Part shown: one piece after another, positions 18,047 through 30,304 of the stretch
Position numbering within the stretch: position 1 is the stretch's first letter
Layout: every line of letters starts with the position of its first letter
From: Gracilariopsis chorda
Lineage: Eukaryota; Rhodophyta; Florideophyceae; Gracilariales; Gracilariaceae
DNA: 56,160 nucleotides
Assembly (NCBI GenBank): GCA_003194525.1
Contig: NBIV01000366.1
Coordinates: forward strand, 1-56,160
Reading direction: 5' to 3'
Notes under the pieces: generated by a model
What the model was told of the DNA's origin: nothing
Seen by the model: only the letters and a program-made list of their open reading frames with translations
Database searches by the model: none
Program-made: the position numbers and the translations under genes

Positions 18047-20442
18047 TGTGGATGTTAAGACGGACGCGGTATGTGAATATAAAGCAGTTTAATAAGGTGT
18101 TTTTTCGGCGTTCTACCGCGAAAGGATTGAAAGGCGGAGGAATCATCCCGAGAAAGTCGCCTACAATAACGAGAGGTGGACGACGATACGAGGTTGAACT
18201 GAAGTCCACCTCACTCATCGGGAAGAACGCGCGCTTTTCTCAACTCTGCGAAGGTCAAGCGTTGACGATAGCACAGCAACTTGTGTTGATCTTTCCTTTC
18301 TTGTGCAATTCCTCTTCCGAAACCTATTCCCAAGTGTGAAGTTCACACTTTTGAGTGGGATAACCTGCAGTAAGTTTTTCGTGTACGAAAATGTCATCAG
18401 ATTCGATCATACAAATCAGTTTTTCATAGTTCCCTATTTGTCTTCAAAAGAAGGGAGCTTGAGGGAAATATGGTCTCATCCTACTTCATGGGGCCCTTAC
18501 AATGCATTGAACTACATGTCTAATTTTGCTCGCGAACAGCATAACGTGAAACATGGTCGAAACAAAACTACGCGATGTCGCGGGCGATGTACCTGTCTTC
18601 CCCTCGAGTGAGCCGTAATTGCACGATTTCTTCTATGTAACGTTATCGCACTGTTTCCGGACGTGTAGCGAAGCAATCTCTGCAAGCCAATAATGCTCGA
18701 AAAATGAATAAGAGGAATTGACATCGAAATCAACGTTTTACCCAATGGTAATCTCCCCGGTAGAGTGAGATTACCGTGCACCGCTGAGGAATCTTTCACT
18801 CGTTCGGTGCGATAATAACCTCTGATACAAGCCTCACATGGAGTCACGAAGAGATGGTATCTCTGTTTAGAAGTTTTGTGGGCTTTATGGCGGTCCTGTG
18901 TATCCTTCGTAACTTGTTGCCGAAACAGGTGATCAGATAGCGAATCGGCCCATTCTGGTTTTAATCTCGAAAGGGGAGATCAGACCAACCTTGAAGCCTT
19001 TTGTGCAGTTATTTCGGAGTAAATAACCAACTACCTGTTTGTCCACCAGAATAGTCCTGGGCCAGCAGTCCACACAACTATCATCAGCGCACCTGTATTC
19101 TTACTGCAAAATGCTATATCACACTACAAAAGTCATGTGAAGCCAGCATCGGTTAGATCTGCACACAAAGCACTCCCGACCGCTGCTTCAACGCCTTCTC
19201 CATTTATTTTCAAACGCAGTTCAACTCATCAAGTCTTCTGCTCTCGTCATGACGGGTTCATTGCAGCCGAACATTCACTCTGCGACGATCAAAATCTTTG
19301 TGAGATTTTCGTTTTACACCCAACGCTCCCACTTCCGGACGAGATCCAATACTTTATTCACAGCCGCACAGAAAAGCCTCAATGGATTCGAACTATCGAC
19401 TTGAAGGCGTCATCAACATTGTGGCGGTAAGGGCTACCACGAAGGAATACAGGGATATCGTTTAGTGCATTGGGCGCCTCCTGAAAACACAAGACAGCTC
19501 TTTTGATACTCACAAAGGTCACCATTTGTGCGGCAACGTGACTTTGCGCGTCGATTCTGTTCGACGTTGTCGCCCCATGGAAGCACGCCGCGAGCAATCG
19601 CAAATACGTTTTACGGCCGCGCACTCCCCCCGAACTGCATATCGCTTTCGATTCACACTGCTTGCGATTGACGCTGCGCACTGCTGCTGCCCTGCTTCAT
19701 ACGTGGTCGGAGCCATTCTATGCATGGGTGAATGAGAGTGGGGTTACCTTCACTGATAAATGTCGCGGTTCGCTTGCGCTTGCGCGCTGTGCGAGTGTCG
19801 TGTATTTCAGATGGCATGACCATACGCAAACGCACAAATGCGCAAAGAGCGTATTTGGGATTATGTGTCTTCAGGAGGCGCCCACTGTTAGAGTGGCTAG
19901 CCTTACTTTGCCCCCGAATTCCTATGGTTTGGAGGAGGCTAGCACAGATACCTACATTGTCGCATGCGAGATTCATTCCGCTATCTACGTTCAAGCACTA
20001 TCTCCTACGGCAACTTGAGTGGGCGCTTATCCTTCACCTTCAGCCTTCTATTCTTCGGAAAGGCTAGAGTCCGTTCAACACGAGTTTTGGCCTCATGTTA
20101 GCACATTCTTTGTCCTTGCATGAAGACGAGAATTTCGAGGTATTCACCAGAAACCTTATTTTGTGCAAACTTTAGAAGCACCATATTGCCAATAAACCCT
20201 TGGTAAATACCATTCTTGGTATGGGTTAAAAAGTTGCCAAGGTTGACCTTGTTGACCCTTCCCTGGGTTCATGAGACATACCTTCGCATGTCTGTGTAGA
20301 AGCGTGTCCTTTTTATCCTTTGTTATAGTAGAATGCAATAATACTATTCGCAAGACGCTATCTCTGCTTCAATGTTCTTGTATGCTTACGGGCGCACGCC
20401 ACAAACTCCGAAAGCGTGGTTTCCAGGTTCTAAGAATCATCT
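18047..20442. other. Gene-poor region
   Basis: 2.4 kb with only short unsupported ORFs. A GGATTCGAACTATCGA string at about 19383 resembles a reverse-strand tRNA T-arm, but no acceptor or D arm could be paired with it. Nothing else is seen. Confidence 0.4.
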
Positions 20443-21854
20443 TCAACAATCCTTCTGATTCAAAGCCTTCTGGGTTTGTTTCTTTCCACCATTCTCATCC
20501 TTCCAAAATACTCTCATCGTAGATTGCCTGTTTATATCCTCAATAACTAGAAATGAGTCTCCTGCCGTTGCAGTGCCGGTTCCCTTCTTGCTTGTACGAT
20601 ACACATCCCAGTCATAAGCGACCTCAAACGAATTCGGATTTCGAATTCTTACGCGATGAGAACAAGTCGTCACCCAACATATAGATGTTAGAATGAGACG
20701 TTCAACAGGCTTTACGCCGGAAGCAGAACCTTCCGCCCCCTTTATTACTGCCTTCTTTAAAGCATCAACAACTTCAGAAGCGGAGGCAGCAGCGAAAACG
20801 GTTCCATTCGTCATCGAAGACAAGGCGGAGAAACTGCTCTTCGTCGCTGCAGAGCCCCCTGTAGGGATCATGAGTAGGGGCACGTAACCAGTGAATACAA
20901 CGTTCACGATGGTGGCTGGCATGCGCTCCACTGGTTTCTCCAAGGAAAGAAGCTGACGTACGGCGGGAGAGCTATCCACCGACACATAGACGCTGTTCGC
21001 TAGAGCCACAATCTTTGCCTGTGTCAAGCCTGTGCCCGGCTCAGGATCCTTTGGCGGCGCATCACCCATCGTTATTATCGTTCGCGTCGCTTCAGGTCTC
21101 CAAGGTAGCTTCAACGCCAGCTCTAGTCCACTATACACATGCTCAGGAGTATCTCCTCCACCTGAAGCCCTGAGGCTATTAATTGCTCCAGTGATTGTGG
21201 ACTTGTCGGAAGAAAAACTACTCACCACTCCTGCTGAAGGATCGTTGTACTGAACAACAGCGACTCGATAGTCAGCCGAGTTGTCGTCCAAGGTATTAAT
21301 GATATCATTTGCCGAAGCATTGACTGCAGCTATATCGTCCGACATTGAACCAGTCGTGTCGATCACGAAGGCAAGATCGTCGGCTGTCTTCTTTGCCAGA
21401 GCAAGACTTGTCTCTGGAATCAAAACGATGGGATCGGTAGCATCGCTTATTATGACAGTTGCACGCGGGAACAAACCGATGCATATCCATCCGAAATGAA
21501 GTCTTCAATAAGGGGAATTCCGATCTCAACTATTCCGCTTCGGGGAGTAACCACCCACTGATCAATGTAGAGTCCGATATCCCGAAAGTAAACAGGATTG
21601 TCTCCCGGAGTGGACAAAGAACCAAGGGAACCAGTATTCTTGTTAAACCAGTAGCCAGCAGCGCCAACTTGTATCGGTGGTGGAAGAAATTGGCCTTTCA
21701 AGCTAACAGTGAGGGTAATTGTGATTGTCCCGGAACCAGTCTGCACGCCATCAACAAAAGCAGTACCACAGGGGCCCACCGCCTCACCAGCATGCGCGTA
21801 TGAAATTATAGAAAGAACCAAAGACAGTTTCAGAAGATAGTTCAAGAAGGTCAT
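20443..21854 (-). pseudogene. Secreted von Willebrand A-domain protein, one frameshift
   Basis: From ATG 21854 a typical signal peptide (MTFLNYLLKLSLVLSIISYA, then HAG) is followed by a beta-rich ~110-residue segment with two Cys. Near 21460-21485 the frame changes. In the second frame a VWA domain begins (LAFVIDTTGSMSDD), with a MIDAS metal site of the D-x-T/S-x-S type. VAVVQYND, SGGGDTPEHVYSGLELAL (second MIDAS Thr region) and IITMGDAPPKDPE follow. A C-terminal beta-rich domain (RIRNPNSFEVAYDWDVYR) then runs to 20443. Such proteins are extracellular adhesion or matrix factors in many eukaryotes. The frameshift means pseudogene, sequencing error or an unseen short intron; simple GT-AG removal did not restore the frame. 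Confidence 0.75.
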
Positions 21855-22980
21855 CTTGAGTTCGCGTCTGAGCAAAGAAGACTTGACTGCTTTCGCCGAG
21901 TTATCGACATGAAACGGGAGTTCAGCAGAATCGTGCTATTTACGCAAATCCTGCAAGGGGGTGTTGATGGTTTTATTATGTTCAGATGAAGTTTGACGAA
22001 AGCAAGAGCCCAAGGCTATCTTTTCGGAATCCTTGGCAACATTTTCTCCAAAGGTACAATGGTGAGCTTCTCCGAAGTTCAGGTTGGAGATATATGGTAC
22101 CAGCGGATCGGGGTTTCGTTTGTCGAGCAGTTATTGGGGATGTGTCATTGTTATATTCATACAACACATTTCTTGTAGACCTCTTGAGAGAGCTCCCGAT
22201 TTCAAAAGCGCGTGACAGGGGTAATTATCCGAATGGTATGAAGAGTCTCTGGAATGAAGATGGGAAGTCCGTGTTACCCTATCGATATTGTCTCAAAATT
22301 TCCTTCCCGTCGAGGATAAATCTCCTGGACATGAAATCACATACATTCAGGGGACACAGATATCGGAGAAACCTTCACGTATGAAGCCTGTCTAGTTCTC
22401 ATATTTCCAGCAGCAGTGTTTCGCATGGCTATGGCATACATGATATTTGTTACTCCATCTCTTGTACAGGTACCTTTGACACTATGACATTGACCAGTCT
22501 GACGACGTCTACTAGGGTGAACCAAAACCAAAAGAATTGCCACAAGATAATGCACAAGGGAAGCTGTGCTGCATAGCATTTTTGACTACTGCCATGGACG
22601 GAATCCGAAAAGGGCGCAGAAGTTTCTGAAGGCACAAAGTGTTATCGTCTCTTTAAGAATGTGATCAGTTGAATATTCGGAGTTCAGATGATGATTGTAA
22701 TGTGCGACTCTTTGAATTGAGATGGTGTGAGTAATTCGAGCTCAAAAGCTCATTGGTACAGCGATGTGGTTGCTTTTGTGAGGCAATCTCTTGTCATGTA
22801 CCAGCTCGGTACTGGTAAGGGTTACCCAACGGTAAACGGTCACCAAGGCTACCGCAGTCAGTCATGAAAAAGTCCAGCGTTGGACTGCGATCGATTCACA
22901 GCAAATCAACAGTTGATTTGTACCGAACCATGCTCCGTCAAATATTATCTTAACACGGCGTAGATGAAGGATTCACCGAA

Positions 22981-23031
22981 CGGCTAAGCGATCAGTGCAC
23001 GGCAAAGCGATCAGTGCAAGGCTAAGCGAGC
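22981..23031. repeat. 19-bp tandem repeat, 2.7 units
   Basis: Units CGGCTAAGCGATCAGTGCA (22981-22999) and CGGCAAAGCGATCAGTGCA (23000-23018), then a partial AGGCTAAGCGAGC. They differ at one base. No function assigned. Confidence 0.8.
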
Positions 23032-23176
23032 CCTAGAAAAGCCCGGCCGCAGCTGCTAGCACGAAAGGCGCGTTGTAGATTGTCCTGCAGATCCAGTCCA
23101 TAGTGAACAAGGTACTGACTGCTCGGCATGAGCCAGTTACTTGTCAGATGCAACACATTGCAACCGCTCTACAGTT

Positions 23177-23518
23177 TTAGGAGTGGACTTGACAAACTGG
23201 AATGAAAAGCAGGTCTGACTGGTTTGGATTACGTTCGGTCCATTTTGAAAGTGTGGTTACGATCTGCTCGTTTATTGATTCTAGGGCGCAGAAGTCGGCA
23301 TCATAAACTCGATCCGTAAGTTGGTCAACATTGTTGGCCTCCAGACAAACCGTGGACGGTATCTGCTTCGAATCTCCGGCTGCCTCGCGACAGCTTTGTT
23401 GAAGGAAGCACAACGCCTTGGAATCCCGCCTGCACTGCAACAACAATTTCTTACAAAGCACTCCGCTTTGAGTACGATCTGACAGCGAGTGGAGTGACGA
23501 CGAAGTACGCAATAGCAC
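23177..23518 (-). CDS. Possible small hypothetical ORF
   Basis: About 113 codons beginning at a GTG, with no ATG in its first part, so it could be a truncated reading frame or an exon. Composition is balanced (for example QLTDRVYDADFCALESINEQ) and looks more protein-like than its surroundings. No homology recognised; may be spurious. Confidence 0.25.
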   Translation of the reverse strand: MLLRTSSSLHSLSDRTQSGVLCKKLLLQCRRDSKALCFLQQSCREAAGDSKQIPSTVCLEANNVDQLTDRVYDADFCALESINEQIVTTLSKWTERNPNQSDLLFIPVCQVHS

Positions 23519-23926
23519 ATCAGAAAGAGGGTTTCTGATATTATTGGTGAACTCTCCTACCCGGAACCTTTCGGGAAAGGACGTTTATGACCGCTGTATT
23601 GTAGAATGGTCATTATTCTTAGAGTGATAGGTAGACAACTCTCCTCCCGCGCTTTTGGAGGAGAGCTGACACGCAATAGAGCACGCAGAGGCAGCTGACC
23701 TGTGCCGACACTCGACCTCACCCCTTTAAATAGGACTCTGTAGAGCTATGTCTCGTCCCGAGGAAAAGAGTGTCGTAAAATCAGGTTAAGAGTTGCTAAA
23801 TGCACAGACCCTAAGAACAACATTTCTTCCACCGGAAATGGCGTTGCATGTCCGTTCGTCTTTCACGAGTCCCAAGCGTTAAGAACGAGGAGATTGTGTC
23901 CTGCCTCGCTGCTGATAAAAATGATC

Positions 23927-25471
23927 TCAGGTATCAGAAGTTAGAGCTTTCTCTTGTCTCCGAGGTGTATCAGTTGCGGTAGGACCAACGTCAGGGGTGC
24001 GAGTAAGAAAAGCCGCAATACGATCAGCTTCTCTATATCCCGATTCAATGGCACCATGCACGGTGGAGTAAAAATGGGGATGAGTACCCTCACCAGCAAA
24101 ACACAGCACAGGTTTCTCCAACGAAGGCAAAGGGTCTGCAAGCCGATCAACAGATTCTAGCGAACATCCAAGGCGGGGGTACGAATAACTACCCAAAACA
24201 AAAGGATTGCAACACCAGTTTGAACGTATTACACTGGTGACGGATACTTTCTGATCGCATACGAGACTGAGAAACGAGGATACTTGTTCCAAAGCCTGCT
24301 TCTCTGAGAGCTGTGACAGCTCAAGTGCCGGGTCGCCGTTAAGCCAGAAGGACACGAGCCGTTTCTCAGCGCTGTAGAGAATGGCAAACGCACCCTTGCA
24401 CCAGGCTGCGCACGATAGCGTCGCAGGGGGAGGCGCTGGGAGCCAAATGATGGGTACAGCTGCGTCGGATACAAAGTCGAGAAGATGAGTTTCCAGTAAG
24501 ACGAAAACCTTTTCCACAACTCCTTGACCCCTTTGCTCCAAGTGCTTCAACTTGAATTGCGGCAACTGCGGGCGGAAGAGCTGTTGTTTCACCGCTTGTT
24601 TGGTGACGTTTAGACTGGGCGTCCACAAAACCGCACGCGCTTTACGGAGGGAACCGTCGGAAAAGTGAAGATGGGGACCTTGTTCGTGCTGCCAGTGTAC
24701 AGAGGTTACGGACTTATTGTAGAGGATTTGAGCGGGTTGCAAGGAGGAGAGTAGCTTATCTACTACGACGGTCATGCCAGTACGTTGGGGTCGAACGTTG
24801 TCACCGGGAAGCGTGATATACTGACTACTACGGTGAGTGGACATGTCTCTGGTGGAGTTACTGCATCCATTCCAACAACACTCCAATTTATCAAGAGTTT
24901 GGAACACACACCTCTCGAAGTCAGGCAGCGCGTCGTAATTGACAGACCGCTCCAGTGTGTCTCGCATGGATCGGTCGTTGTCACCGGTTTTAAGAGGGTG
25001 AGAGTCAACGTCAGACAAAGCCTCTATCGCACGGTCATATGCTCTTGCGACGGACAAAGAAAGTCGCGGATGTATTCGACTTGTTCGGACATGAGAGTTG
25101 AAGTCGACAACGATAGCCGACGTGGAGAACAACAACGCGCGATCTCCCTCATTCCAACGATCACTTTCCTCCTCCTTCCGCGGGGCGTCACGGCGCAACG
25201 CGTTCTCAAAGACGAGTTCATAAGCGGCATTCCCGTGAGTGCCGTGCCACCAGGTGGCGCCGAGGTCAATTACGAATTCGTGACCACAGTGCTGAAGTTG
25301 ACGGGAGAAGACTCGTCCACCGGGTCGACTCTGTGCCTCGAAAAGCGTGGCGTGGATGCCGTGGCGGAGACGGAGACGGCTCGCGGCGGAGAGGCCGGCC
25401 AGTCCGGCGCCGACTATGGCTACGGAGTGGCGGCCGTCCTCGGGGAGCGAAGACGGACCGGGATCACACAT
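23927..25471 (-). CDS. Flavin-containing amine oxidase, polyamine-oxidase-like
   Basis: 514 residues from ATG 25471, a single open exon. The N-terminal FAD-binding Rossmann motif is VAIVGAGLAGLSAASRL with the following acidic residue (FEAQSRPGGRV). The GATWWHG block of polyamine/spermine oxidases follows near residue 70. The C-terminal FAD block is FAGEGTHPHFYSTVHGAIES. Length and block order match spermine or acetyl-polyamine oxidases, which oxidise polyamines to an aldehyde plus hydrogen peroxide; the exact substrate cannot be told. No clear peroxisomal C-terminal signal (ends TSDT) and no signal peptide. The gene looks intact and is the best preserved host gene in the window. Confidence 0.9.
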   Translation of the reverse strand: MCDPGPSSLPEDGRHSVAIVGAGLAGLSAASRLRLRHGIHATLFEAQSRPGGRVFSRQLQHCGHEFVIDLGATWWHGTHGNAAYELVFENALRRDAPRKEEESDRWNEGDRALLFSTSAIVVDFNSHVRTSRIHPRLSLSVARAYDRAIEALSDVDSHPLKTGDNDRSMRDTLERSVNYDALPDFERCVFQTLDKLECCWNGCSNSTRDMSTHRSSQYITLPGDNVRPQRTGMTVVVDKLLSSLQPAQILYNKSVTSVHWQHEQGPHLHFSDGSLRKARAVLWTPSLNVTKQAVKQQLFRPQLPQFKLKHLEQRGQGVVEKVFVLLETHLLDFVSDAAVPIIWLPAPPPATLSCAAWCKGAFAILYSAEKRLVSFWLNGDPALELSQLSEKQALEQVSSFLSLVCDQKVSVTSVIRSNWCCNPFVLGSYSYPRLGCSLESVDRLADPLPSLEKPVLCFAGEGTHPHFYSTVHGAIESGYREADRIAAFLTRTPDVGPTATDTPRRQEKALTSDT

Positions 25472-27829
25472 TGGGACGAGCTGGGGATAGCTGTCGCAGG
25501 ATACGGAGGGTTAAGAGTGAAACAGTAAATGGTTACTCGTGGGATACCCGGGAACAAAGACAAGACCGTGCGGAGTTCTGGTTACACGACGGTGCCGCTT
25601 ACGATTGGATACGCGGCTCCCAAGTGTCGCTGCCATGAAGCGCCACGTCTTTTTACAAGACATTGTGTCCCGGCAAGCGTCCAGTTGGACCTGCTTACAA
25701 CCCGGTAAGGTTGATCTAGTTAGCACTCTACACGTAGCTCTTGTTTTCTCTCCTTTTCTTCGTCGCTATCCACTGACGACTCCATTCTCACCCTTACTCT
25801 TCGCCGACGGCTCTTGAGTGGATCCGTCGCAGCACGTTGAGCCACTCGAATCAGATAGGGAATAGCCCTTCGTGAAGACCTCTTTGCGGAATACATGTGC
25901 AACCGAGCTTGTTGGCGCTCTTTGTGTTGTATCAACCGCGGATGGAAGCTCCTGGATATACGCCCCATGTTGTACCTTACGAGATAAGTCAAACACAGAA
26001 AAGGTGAAACAACTGAAATCAGAAAGCCAGCGAACAAGTATGCATCGTATCACAGATTCGTAGCTCTATTAAATGGTTGTCTATGTATAATTCATTGGGA
26101 GTTGCGGCCGCTAAAGAAACGAACTGCCATGGGCAAGAGGACGCCACTGCATAAAACATAACAAAACATGTAAGCCTAAACGGTTGCTAACTTAGAATTG
26201 AAATCCGTTGAGTCTCATGGAACACGTCCATCAATACTCCGAACTTCCCTATAGTAGTAAGGACGAACCCTGAAGACCTTCATACACGAATATTTGGCAC
26301 CCTTCCAGTTTGCCTTCCACGCCTTATCTTCAAAGCCATTTCCCAAACTCATGTATCAGAAATGCATCCCAATGCGATTGCACACCTCCACCAGCCCATT
26401 CATGAGCTTCCATGTGTACTTGCTCATCTTGGTGAACTCGCCGTTAAACTACCTCAGGCTTTCGCATACCCAATTATCACCGGGCGACAATGCACTACCT
26501 CCAAGCGAGTAGGCCCGTGTATTCAATCTTGGCATTAAGGGCCAAAAATTAGGAATCCTCACTACCCTCGGAGTTGGCAGACAACGAGCAAAATAGAGTC
26601 TTCTGGCTTTCTTTGCCCCTCTGTTCAGCAAAGCCTCGTTCCAGCCCGTCGTCTACGGTATTTAAGCCACAGGCCACCTCAGCTCAGACGAGCATGCCTC
26701 CCCCGCTTTCCGTTATCATCGTCTATCATCCCTAACGAACAATTGCGAGCTTTCTCTGGCCTGTTGTTCTTATTCTTTCTGTTGTCGAACAATATCATTT
26801 GTGAACGTAATATCTGAACGGAGTTTGTGCCTGGCATCAAAATCGAGCCCCTCTCAAGCAAACTCCAGAACAACTACCGTTTTCGTGGCATTCTCGGGAG
26901 CGTGGCCATTAAGAGTGCCGCCATATCACGTCGCCGCCACCTGTCAAGTCACGTCTTCGAGCCATCAACGTCTTTCCACCTCCTTAACTAGATCAACGAA
27001 CACTTCTCGCGAGAGGAAGTGATTTGTTTGCGAAAGTGCAACCCCTATATTCTTCTGTTCAGAAGCCGTTTGTAGTTCAAAACGTTATGGATCTGCTACA
27101 CAAACTCCTCATGCTGTAAAGGAAGCGCAGGCAGCAAAGAAAACGAAGGAGGAAGCGAAACAAACGCATCTTAGTGATACTTCACAGCTGGTTCCGGGAA
27201 ACTCGCTCGTATCGCCGACGCAAAAGGAGGATGCATAGACGTAACCGCGAATTTCTGAGATGGTTTTTTGGGCCTTAAGCCCGTTGGCCACTTCCGTTTG
27301 CAAGTTACTACGGTATCGGCAGCACATTTGGCGAGTGTTTTGTACTATTGAGTGTATTTGTATGAATGTATTTATTGTGTTCGTTTCTTGTAAAACAACT
27401 TCTTGAGAAGCAGTTTGTATGTCATAGGATGGCGTCTACAGAATCATGAATATAACTTATGGAGACGGACTGTTGTAGATAAGCACGACGGTTCGTATGC
27501 ACATCAAGACGGCTCACACGATCCGAAATGGCAATATAGGTAGGTTAGCTCCTTCGGTATTCATAGTTTTACAGTAATTGCCGTTAGGATCAAGCATCAG
27601 GAAATCGTCGGTTCTGAGAAATGGGTCGAACCTGATATTCAATTTGAGTGCAACGCATAAATGCCAAAAATGTAAATACCCAAATTTGATAGCAGTGTTT
27701 CTGCCACTGAAAAGCCGCACCTTTTTCCACACGAGTATGAGGCCAGCAAACCTTGTCGAGGCCAGTACGACATCAGGCAAAATTATGCCTCCTCTTCTGC
27801 TTTTCAACAGCTCGCAGTACTTCCGCGCG
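25472..27829. other. Intergenic region
   Basis: Contains the presumed promoter of the amine oxidase. ORFs here are short and unsupported. No Harbinger terminal repeat could be identified on this left side of the 27.8-kb transposase. Confidence 0.4.
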
Positions 27830-29005
27830 ATGGAATCCTTGTCTACTATGTTACTGGTTCTTCTCCTCGACCGTCGGCGTCGAAGGCTTGCAATTACGTT
27901 TCGCGATCGACTTTCAATTCGGGGGCTCCACCGTCGCTCACGACGAATATCTCGTGTTGCCCTTCTCGATCCATCATCTTCTCCATTCGTTCAACTTTTC
28001 AACTCCGCATGTGACCAATCTCTGATAACATTGACCGGTTTCGATCATCTCATCTTTGCGTATCTACTTGAACGATTTGCTCCACTGTAAGAACGATACA
28101 CACCCTACTCAAAGGACGGCTGCATTCGCATTCTACGAGTGAGGAACCGCAGACGGGGTCGGCCGCGATTGCTTACCGCACGGAACGCACTGTGACTTAT
28201 CCTGTCCTAGCATTGCACGCGTGGTTCTACTATGACTTTGTGCATTTTTTTTGGTATCACGGCCTCTTTGTGTTCGTTGTTTCTACGTTTCTCAAGGCCA
28301 ATTCTTCTTCGTGTTTTCATCTATGACTGTCAAGCACAAGTTCGGATTCCAACGGAACAGGAAGCTCTTCAGGTCATGCTAGCGTTTTCTGCAAAGTACT
28401 TCACGCTAAAAGATGTTTATGCAGTTGCCGATGGACTTAAACTCTGCCTAGAACAATCGGGACACTGCTTTATTCAAAACCGTTTTTATAATGGTTGGAA
28501 ACACGATCATTACGTCACAACCGTGTTGGTGTTTGCTCCCAGTGGAGTCATCATCGCATACGCCTTGAATGCACCCGGCAGTATGCATGATTCTCTCGTA
28601 TCTGAATGGGGAGGCGTGTATGAGAAACTCGAGGCCGCCTTCGATGCTTTTGGTGGCCGCTGTGTGGTGGATTCTGCATTCGCACGGGGGCAATACCCGT
28701 TCCTCATCAAATCGGCGCAGGACGAAACGAGCGCCAATTCGTCGGCCGAAATCATATTGCTGCGCCAAGCAACTTGTGCGCGGCAGGCGGCAGAGTGGGG
28801 CATGAGAGCGTTCCAAGGGTCATTCCCACGCATAAAGGACCGGTTTTTATACGAAGAAAACGGAGAGCGAAGACTCGTTTTACTATGTGCTGTATACTTG
28901 TTCAACGTGAGAGCGAGACTTGTTGGCATTAATCAACTGTTGTCGTCGTACATGCCGCAGATGAGTGTTGAAGCCAACTATCTCATTAGCCACATGAGGC
29001 TCTGA
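27830..29005 (+). pseudogene. PIF/Harbinger transposase (Harbinger-3), three in-frame stops
   Basis: 392 codons in one frame from ATG 27830 to TGA 29003-29005, interrupted by TAA 28088-28090, TGA 28193-28195 and TAG 28208-28210, with no frameshift. The N-terminal region has TGFDHLIFAYLLERFAPL and GRPRLLTARNAL. The DDE nuclease core shows VYAVADGLKLCLE (Asp 1), NRFYNGWKHDHYV, LNAPGSMHDSLVSE (Asp 2), VVDSAFARGQYPFLIKS and RQAAEWGMRAFQGSFPR (Glu). This matches Harbinger transposases common in fungi and oomycetes. Its stop lies 3 bp from that of the convergent DUF6818-like gene, the usual partner, so the pair is one transposon. The stops make it inactive. Confidence 0.85.
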
Positions 29006-29008
29006 CTT

Positions 29009-30304
29009 TTATCTTGACGACGCAGGATTGCTATTATCATTCACACATTTCGTCATCATGACTAGCATCATCTCCATAAATTGTTTGTGCCTTTCAGAGT
29101 CTTCGCGTATCCGTTCTTCCTCTTTCCGCCTCTCCTCCTCCCGTCGTAAGCGATCCTCCTTCCTCTCCTCCTCTCTCAGGCGTGCTTCTTCTTCGCGACG
29201 ATGCTGGTCCTGCATCATCATCATTTTGATGACGGACGTCAAGTCTTCATCATCCCTGACCATTCGGGGGGGTCGTGTGTTTACAATTGGCCGCAGCGTT
29301 GGGGTAGTGCCGCGTGACGGAGCAGCGGACAAACTGTCCCTTCCGGTAGATTGAGCATCCTGCTCGTCGCCGGATGCGAGCGACGCAGAATTCTCTTCAA
29401 CACCTGGCAGGAATTGATCAACAACCTCACGTGGCTGCTCACCGTCACCAATTTCCGCCAGCTCCGTGAGCCGATACCTCAAATTTTTGGCTCTTCTGAC
29501 GTCTTCGGGCATGCGGGGATCCCCAGTCGGCATCTTCTTGCGATACAAGGTCGCGAATTTTTTCTTGAGACTGTCTGACGTTCGTTTCTTTTCCGGGTGA
29601 CGCTTTCCATGTTCCTGCGCAAGCAAGTCCCACTCATCCCTGCACAGCGGCTGCATTTTTTCGATAAGGTCAAGCATCGTGTCCGTCTCGACAGACGAAA
29701 AGCCACTGCCGCGCGTTGGCGCTTTTCCGATTTTGCTGTTCTTTTTCTTTGCGATTCGACCACTAGCAGGGTCTGGGGGGCGAGTCAGTCGCAACAACGA
29801 GTGTCCACGGACATACGAACCCCCATATCCGGGGCTGCCACGCGTACCAGCGGCAGTGAGATCGATGGCTGGCTTTTCCATGTTCGATTCAGAGGCCGGA
29901 GGCCAGGCCACATCGTCTCTTGCGCTGTTGCATGCGGCGGCGTTCGTCATTCGGTCGGGTGGAGTAGCAGAAGGCATGGGAGGAGTAATGTGGTGGCGCG
30001 GATGAGCGGGTGCTGGCAGCCGATACCCTGATCTATTCGCAGTCGGGGTTTTCGGAGCTGAGAGACCATCCACGGGAAGGCTGAAGCTTTCCCTACAGAA
30101 GATAGGCGGGGTCTCCGGGGAAACAGAAGCGGAGCTGTCAGGAAAGGCAAAATCTGAGCGCGCTTGACACGGTGATGTCGGTTCCTGCCTTTTGCTGGGT
30201 GTATCTGAGCATCGGTGCGTGGCTCGTTGGCGATCGAGCATCGGGTGCTCTGTGTCTTCGGTCGCGTTGCAGATGGAGTTCGTTCCATCTAATACTTCGG
30301 GCAT
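29009..30304 (-). CDS. DUF6818-like (Myb/SANT-type) Harbinger partner protein
   Basis: 431 residues from ATG 30304, intact. Residues 1-190 are low complexity. A trihelix-like domain follows around 200-285 (GFSSVETDTMLDLIEKMQPL ... W ... SLKKKFATLYRKKMPTGDP ... AKNLRYRL); the PTGDP motif is typical of DUF6818. A long charged coiled coil (RREEEARLREEERKEDRLRR, about 365-410) and a Met-rich end follow. In PIF/Harbinger elements such a protein binds DNA and brings the transposase to the ends. Here it stays open although the transposase has three stops, so it may have outlived the element or been kept for another role. Confidence 0.8.
   Translation of the reverse strand: MPEVLDGTNSICNATEDTEHPMLDRQRATHRCSDTPSKRQEPTSPCQARSDFAFPDSSASVSPETPPIFCRESFSLPVDGLSAPKTPTANRSGYRLPAPAHPRHHITPPMPSATPPDRMTNAAACNSARDDVAWPPASESNMEKPAIDLTAAGTRGSPGYGGSYVRGHSLLRLTRPPDPASGRIAKKKNSKIGKAPTRGSGFSSVETDTMLDLIEKMQPLCRDEWDLLAQEHGKRHPEKKRTSDSLKKKFATLYRKKMPTGDPRMPEDVRRAKNLRYRLTELAEIGDGEQPREVVDQFLPGVEENSASLASGDEQDAQSTGRDSLSAAPSRGTTPTLRPIVNTRPPRMVRDDEDLTSVIKMMMMQDQHRREEEARLREEERKEDRLRREEERRKEEERIREDSERHKQFMEMMLVMMTKCVNDNSNPASSR

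Larger units (their letters stand above)
21876..23926. other. Mostly non-coding spacer
   Basis: Two kilobases without a convincing long gene, apart from the weak ORF at 23177-23518 and the short tandem repeat at 22981-23031. It lies upstream of the VWA gene and downstream of the amine oxidase, both on the minus strand. Confidence 0.4.

Noticed and set aside
19378..19450. tRNA-like T-arm string (reverse strand GTTCGAATCC)
   Set aside because: No matching acceptor stem, D-arm or anticodon arm could be folded around it, with or without a short intron by eye.
27830..29005. Stop codon reassignment, suggested by in-frame stops in many transposon genes
   Set aside because: All three stop codons occur as interruptions, and host-type genes (amine oxidase, DUF6818-like gene) end at ordinary stops; decay is simpler.
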